Position numbers and translations under genes: made by a program | Notes under the pieces: generated by a model | Told to the model about the DNA's origin: nothing | What the model saw: the letters and a program-made list of their open reading frames with translations, nothing else | Database searches by the model: none | Part shown: piece by piece, positions 61,627-64,000 of the stretch | How positions within the stretch are numbered: the stretch's first letter is position 1 | How the letters are laid out: every line of letters begins with the position of its first letter | NCBI RefSeq assembly: GCF_035918235.1 | Contig: NZ_CP109485.1 | Span: 9,889,001 to 9,953,000, forward strand | DNA: 64,000 nucleotides | Source: Streptomyces sp. NBC_01445 | GTDB lineage: Bacteria; Actinomycetota; Actinomycetes; Streptomycetales; Streptomycetaceae | Reading direction: 5' to 3'

Positions 61627-63159
61627 ATGTTTTCCTGGCGGAGCTACGCGTTGGCCGCGGTCCTGGCCATAATCATGGCGTTGACCGGAGCGTGGCGGGC
61701 CACGGCCGGCACGGGGCCGCACGACATCAGCAGACCGGTCTTCTATCTGAGCCTGCACCCTGAGACAGCCCCGCCCAGCAGCAATGTGCTGGCCGTCGAG
61801 GTCGATTACGACGGGCCCCTGCGCACCGGCCGGATCACCGTCGACGCCGGCGGTATCAAGGGCGTGGCGCAGATCAGCGAGGCGGGCGACGGCTGCTCCC
61901 CGCGGGAGGGCATCTTCCGCTGCGACATGAACCTGAACCCCAAGTCGCAGGGCTGGTCGCACAAGGAACTGGTCATGCGTCCGGCGACGGGAGCCAAGGC
62001 CGGTGATTCCGGAGTGCTGCGGTACACGGTGACCGCCGCGGGTGTGTCCCCTGTCCGAGGCAGCATCACCGTGATCGCCGGACGGCCGGAGCTCCACGTC
62101 AACGAGGGGGAGGACGTGCGGGGGCACGGCCCCGGGGACGCGTTCGACGTACCGGTTCTCATCCGCAACACCGGTGATGTGCCCGCGCGCGGTGTGGCGT
62201 TGGGCTTCGATGGGGCCGGGGACGTGCACCCCGCGGCGGGCCACCGCAACTGTGCACGGCTGTCCGACAACGGCGAGACCAGGTGTCTGTTCCCCGACGC
62301 CGTCATTGCGCCGGGCGAGACGTGGCGCGTGGCTCCCCTTCCACGGGTCAGGACGAGCGAGGATGCCGTGGACGCGCGGCTGAGCTATGCGGCCTCTGCG
62401 TACAACGCCGACCTGAAACCGGGCGACCTGGGACGTGATCCGCGGCGCGGCAAGGGTCCGGCGCTGCGCCTGGAACGGGATCCCGGCGAGGGCGGCGACT
62501 GGCTCTTCACCACCGATGCGGGCAGCCCGGCCACCATCGATGTCCCGGTGACCAACGACGCGGACTTCGAAGCGCGCGGCGATTCGCTGAGCGGGGCGGT
62601 CGGCACGGAGCACAAGGTCAGCATCGGCTACGTCAACCATGGCCCCGCCGATCCGAATGTGGCCAAGGTACGGGCGGTGTTCACCGTGCCGCCCGGGGCG
62701 AAGGTGGTGCAGGCGCCTTACGACCCTGAGCTCGAGGAGGAGGAATGGGAACAGCACTGTCTGACCCACGATGGCGGGCGTACGTATACCTGTGACGGGA
62801 ACACGAAGGTCGGCCGCGAAAACCTCTTCGAGTTCACGCTGCGGATCGTCAGGAAGGACAGCCGGCCGGGGTCCGTGGCCGTGTCGGCGGAAGTCATCCA
62901 TGACAATGCCCGCACGCGGCTGCCGGATCAACGGCCGGCCAACGACAAGGTTGAGGTCCGGCTGACGGCGTCCGGCCCCGCCCCGGCGGCGGACACCGAC
63001 ACGGACGCCGGCGGTCTGGAGGTATGGACGCTTACGGCTGGAGCGGCGGCTGTGGTGGGGGCGGGTGGTGCGCTGGTGGTGCGGCGGATGCGCAGGGAGT
63101 CATTGGCGGACCCGGCTGAAGAGGGCGAGCCCGGCAAGGGTGCGCCCGGGGCGGGGTAG
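61627..63159 (+). CDS. Cell-surface protein with C-terminal anchor
   Basis: 510 residues. The signal helix is YALAAVLAIIMALTGAWRAT. The mature region contains several repeated beta-sandwich units of the 'conserved repeat' type (GRPELHVNEGEDVRGHGPGD ... PVLIRNTGDVPARGVALGFD; HKVSIGYVNHGPADPNVAKV). The end has a membrane helix (WTLTAGAAAVVGAGGALVV) and RRMRR stop-transfer, then a charged tail. No LPxTG is seen. The start could also be GTG 61612. Likely a surface adhesin or sensor; function unknown. Confidence 0.85.
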   Translation: MFSWRSYALAAVLAIIMALTGAWRATAGTGPHDISRPVFYLSLHPETAPPSSNVLAVEVDYDGPLRTGRITVDAGGIKGVAQISEAGDGCSPREGIFRCDMNLNPKSQGWSHKELVMRPATGAKAGDSGVLRYTVTAAGVSPVRGSITVIAGRPELHVNEGEDVRGHGPGDAFDVPVLIRNTGDVPARGVALGFDGAGDVHPAAGHRNCARLSDNGETRCLFPDAVIAPGETWRVAPLPRVRTSEDAVDARLSYAASAYNADLKPGDLGRDPRRGKGPALRLERDPGEGGDWLFTTDAGSPATIDVPVTNDADFEARGDSLSGAVGTEHKVSIGYVNHGPADPNVAKVRAVFTVPPGAKVVQAPYDPELEEEEWEQHCLTHDGGRTYTCDGNTKVGRENLFEFTLRIVRKDSRPGSVAVSAEVIHDNARTRLPDQRPANDKVEVRLTASGPAPAADTDTDAGGLEVWTLTAGAAAVVGAGGALVVRRMRRESLADPAEEGEPGKGAPGAG

Positions 63160-63250
63160 AGCTTCCTCGGAGTCGTCCTTGCTGTCCTGGCCTTGATCGC
63201 CATCCACCAGAAGAGATCTTCTCTCGCCGGAGCGTAGATCGGAAACACTG

Positions 63251-63284
63251 AACGACCACGCTTGCGTTCGCAACCGGGGTCGTT
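63251..63284 (+). terminator. Possible terminator hairpin
   Basis: AACGACC (63251-63257) pairs with GGTCGTT (63278-63284), and inside it TTGCG/CGCAA pairs again. It lies about 90 bp after the surface-protein gene. Confidence 0.45.
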
Positions 63285-63390
63285 GTCAAGGTGGAGAGAA
63301 TATGGGCGAGCCTGCCGCGGAAAAATCGGCGGAACACGCCCTACAGAGCCTCGTAGTCAGGAACGGATCTCGACGGCGAGTCAGACCAGG

Positions 63391-63777
63391 TCAGACCAGG
63401 AGGCCGATGCTGGTCACCAGCATCACCACCGCCGATGCGCCGTGAATGCCGTAGGCGGCGGCCTTCGGCCCACCGCTGCGCAGCACAACCACAGCATCTC
63501 CGGCGGGTATCGCAGCGAGCGCTATCACGTACCAACCCAGCAGCATCGTCGTCGCAACGAGCATCAGAACGAAGACAAGGACGAAGACGAAGACCCTGCA
63601 CGCGATCTCGCGCAAACCCTTCACGCGTAGCCAGGGCCGGAAGGCGGGGTCGTCGGCCGGTGTATCGGGAATGCAGAAACTGACGGTGGCCTGCGGCGTC
63701 GTGAAGGCGCGTCCGCCCATGAAGATGAGGGCCGCGCCGAGCAGGTCGGAGAGAACAGTGGCACTGGTGGTAAGCAT
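63391..63777 (-). CDS. DUF4267-type membrane protein
   Basis: 128 residues with four helices: TVLSDLLGAALIFMGGRAFT, EIACRVFVFVLVFVLMLVAT, LLGWYVIALAAIPAGDAVVV and GASAVVMLVTSIGLLV. The block WLRVKGLREIACRV before helix 2 is typical of DUF4267. ATG 63777. Upstream, 63778-64000 (minus) is open with protein-like text (GSTIDVLAGAREESFTRIAD) that may belong to a gene leaving the window. Confidence 0.82.
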   Translation of the reverse strand: MLTTSATVLSDLLGAALIFMGGRAFTTPQATVSFCIPDTPADDPAFRPWLRVKGLREIACRVFVFVLVFVLMLVATTMLLGWYVIALAAIPAGDAVVVLRSGGPKAAAYGIHGASAVVMLVTSIGLLV

Positions 63778-64000
63778 CAGCTGTCCTGTCCGTTGAGGGG
63801 GTCTTCTTTGACAAGTGGTTGTCGTGGATCTCGTGCAGGTGCTCGGCGTCCCGCTCGTCCGCGTCGGCGATCCGGGTGAAGGACTCCTCTCGAGCGCCGG
63901 CGAGCACATCGATCGTCGATCCGCCGGACCCAAAGGACATCGATCGGGTTCCGGGGGCCCTTGCGGTCACGGCCCGAGTCGCGAGACGACGCCGCGCTGT

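Noticed and set aside
1..64000. CRISPR array
   Set aside because: No regularly spaced direct repeats were seen. The short repeats found are IS ends or duplications.
1..64000. tRNA or rRNA genes
   Set aside because: No stretch with a T-loop GTTCRA and matching acceptor arms, and no conserved rRNA segments were recognised.

Overview
The window looks like chromosomal-arm DNA of a Streptomyces-type actinomycete. GC is very high with GC-rich third codon positions, GTG and TTG starts are common, and the gene content is typical (LacI, TetR and IclR switches, a SpoIIE-type phosphatase, a Ser/Thr kinase, Mrp-like antiporter subunits, DUF6131/DUF1206/DUF2188/LPFR small proteins). Left and centre carry intact catabolic operons. 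From about 20 kb rightward, intact stress and membrane genes are mixed with a striking number of broken genes and insertion-sequence scars. I saw no rRNA, tRNA or CRISPR array.

Layout. 0-2.5 kb: a sugar-utilisation remnant, with a secreted protein leaving the window, a GH36-like glycosidase decayed into four reading frames, and a LacI regulator with two matching operators. 2.8-12 kb: a nitrogen operon read leftward (UAAP1, UAAP2, urea carboxylase, allophanate hydrolase) with a TetR gene and an APC permease. The permease and operon promoters carry the same TetR-type operator. The two DUF1989 proteins suggest the true substrate may be guanidine rather than urea. 12-19 kb: a secreted DUF6528-like protein, then an IclR regulator divergent from a D-glucarate operon (KdgD, GudD, MFS transporter). 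19.6-28.6 kb: a methyltransferase-like protein, a broken Ku gene, a PIG-L deacetylase, a PAS-PAS-GAF-PP2C phosphatase, a DinB protein and a methyltransferase.

28.9-39 kb: a membrane and ion-homeostasis block with DUF6131, a CDF transporter, a six-gene Mrp/Mbh-like operon lacking the large A subunit, a truncated DUF1206, BrkB/YihY, a second CDF (broken), a second DUF6131 and a pair of paralogous unknown proteins. 39-43.5 kb: nested mobile DNA, with a stand-alone TnpB gene, an ISAs1-family scar and an intact IS5-family element that sits inside that scar with a visible 5-bp target duplication. 43.5-53 kb: alpha/beta hydrolase, Ser/Thr kinase, VOC protein, IS3 scar, YrhK-like membrane protein, a frameshifted SMI1-Lsr2 gene, GNATs and a zinc-less MDR oxidoreductase.

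53-64 kb: a histidine kinase cut down to its ATPase domain beside an IS605-like end, DUF2188, a second broken Ku, DUF4097/ABC-ATPase scars, an intact catalase, a full DUF1206, a third DUF6131, a 42-residue LPFR protein, a VOC protein, a surface-anchored protein and a DUF4267 membrane protein. The 28-38 kb and 53-60 kb blocks share gene families and one nearly identical 230-bp segment, so they look like two diverging copies of one stress locus, with each family surviving intact in at most some copies. Both Ku genes in the window are dead.
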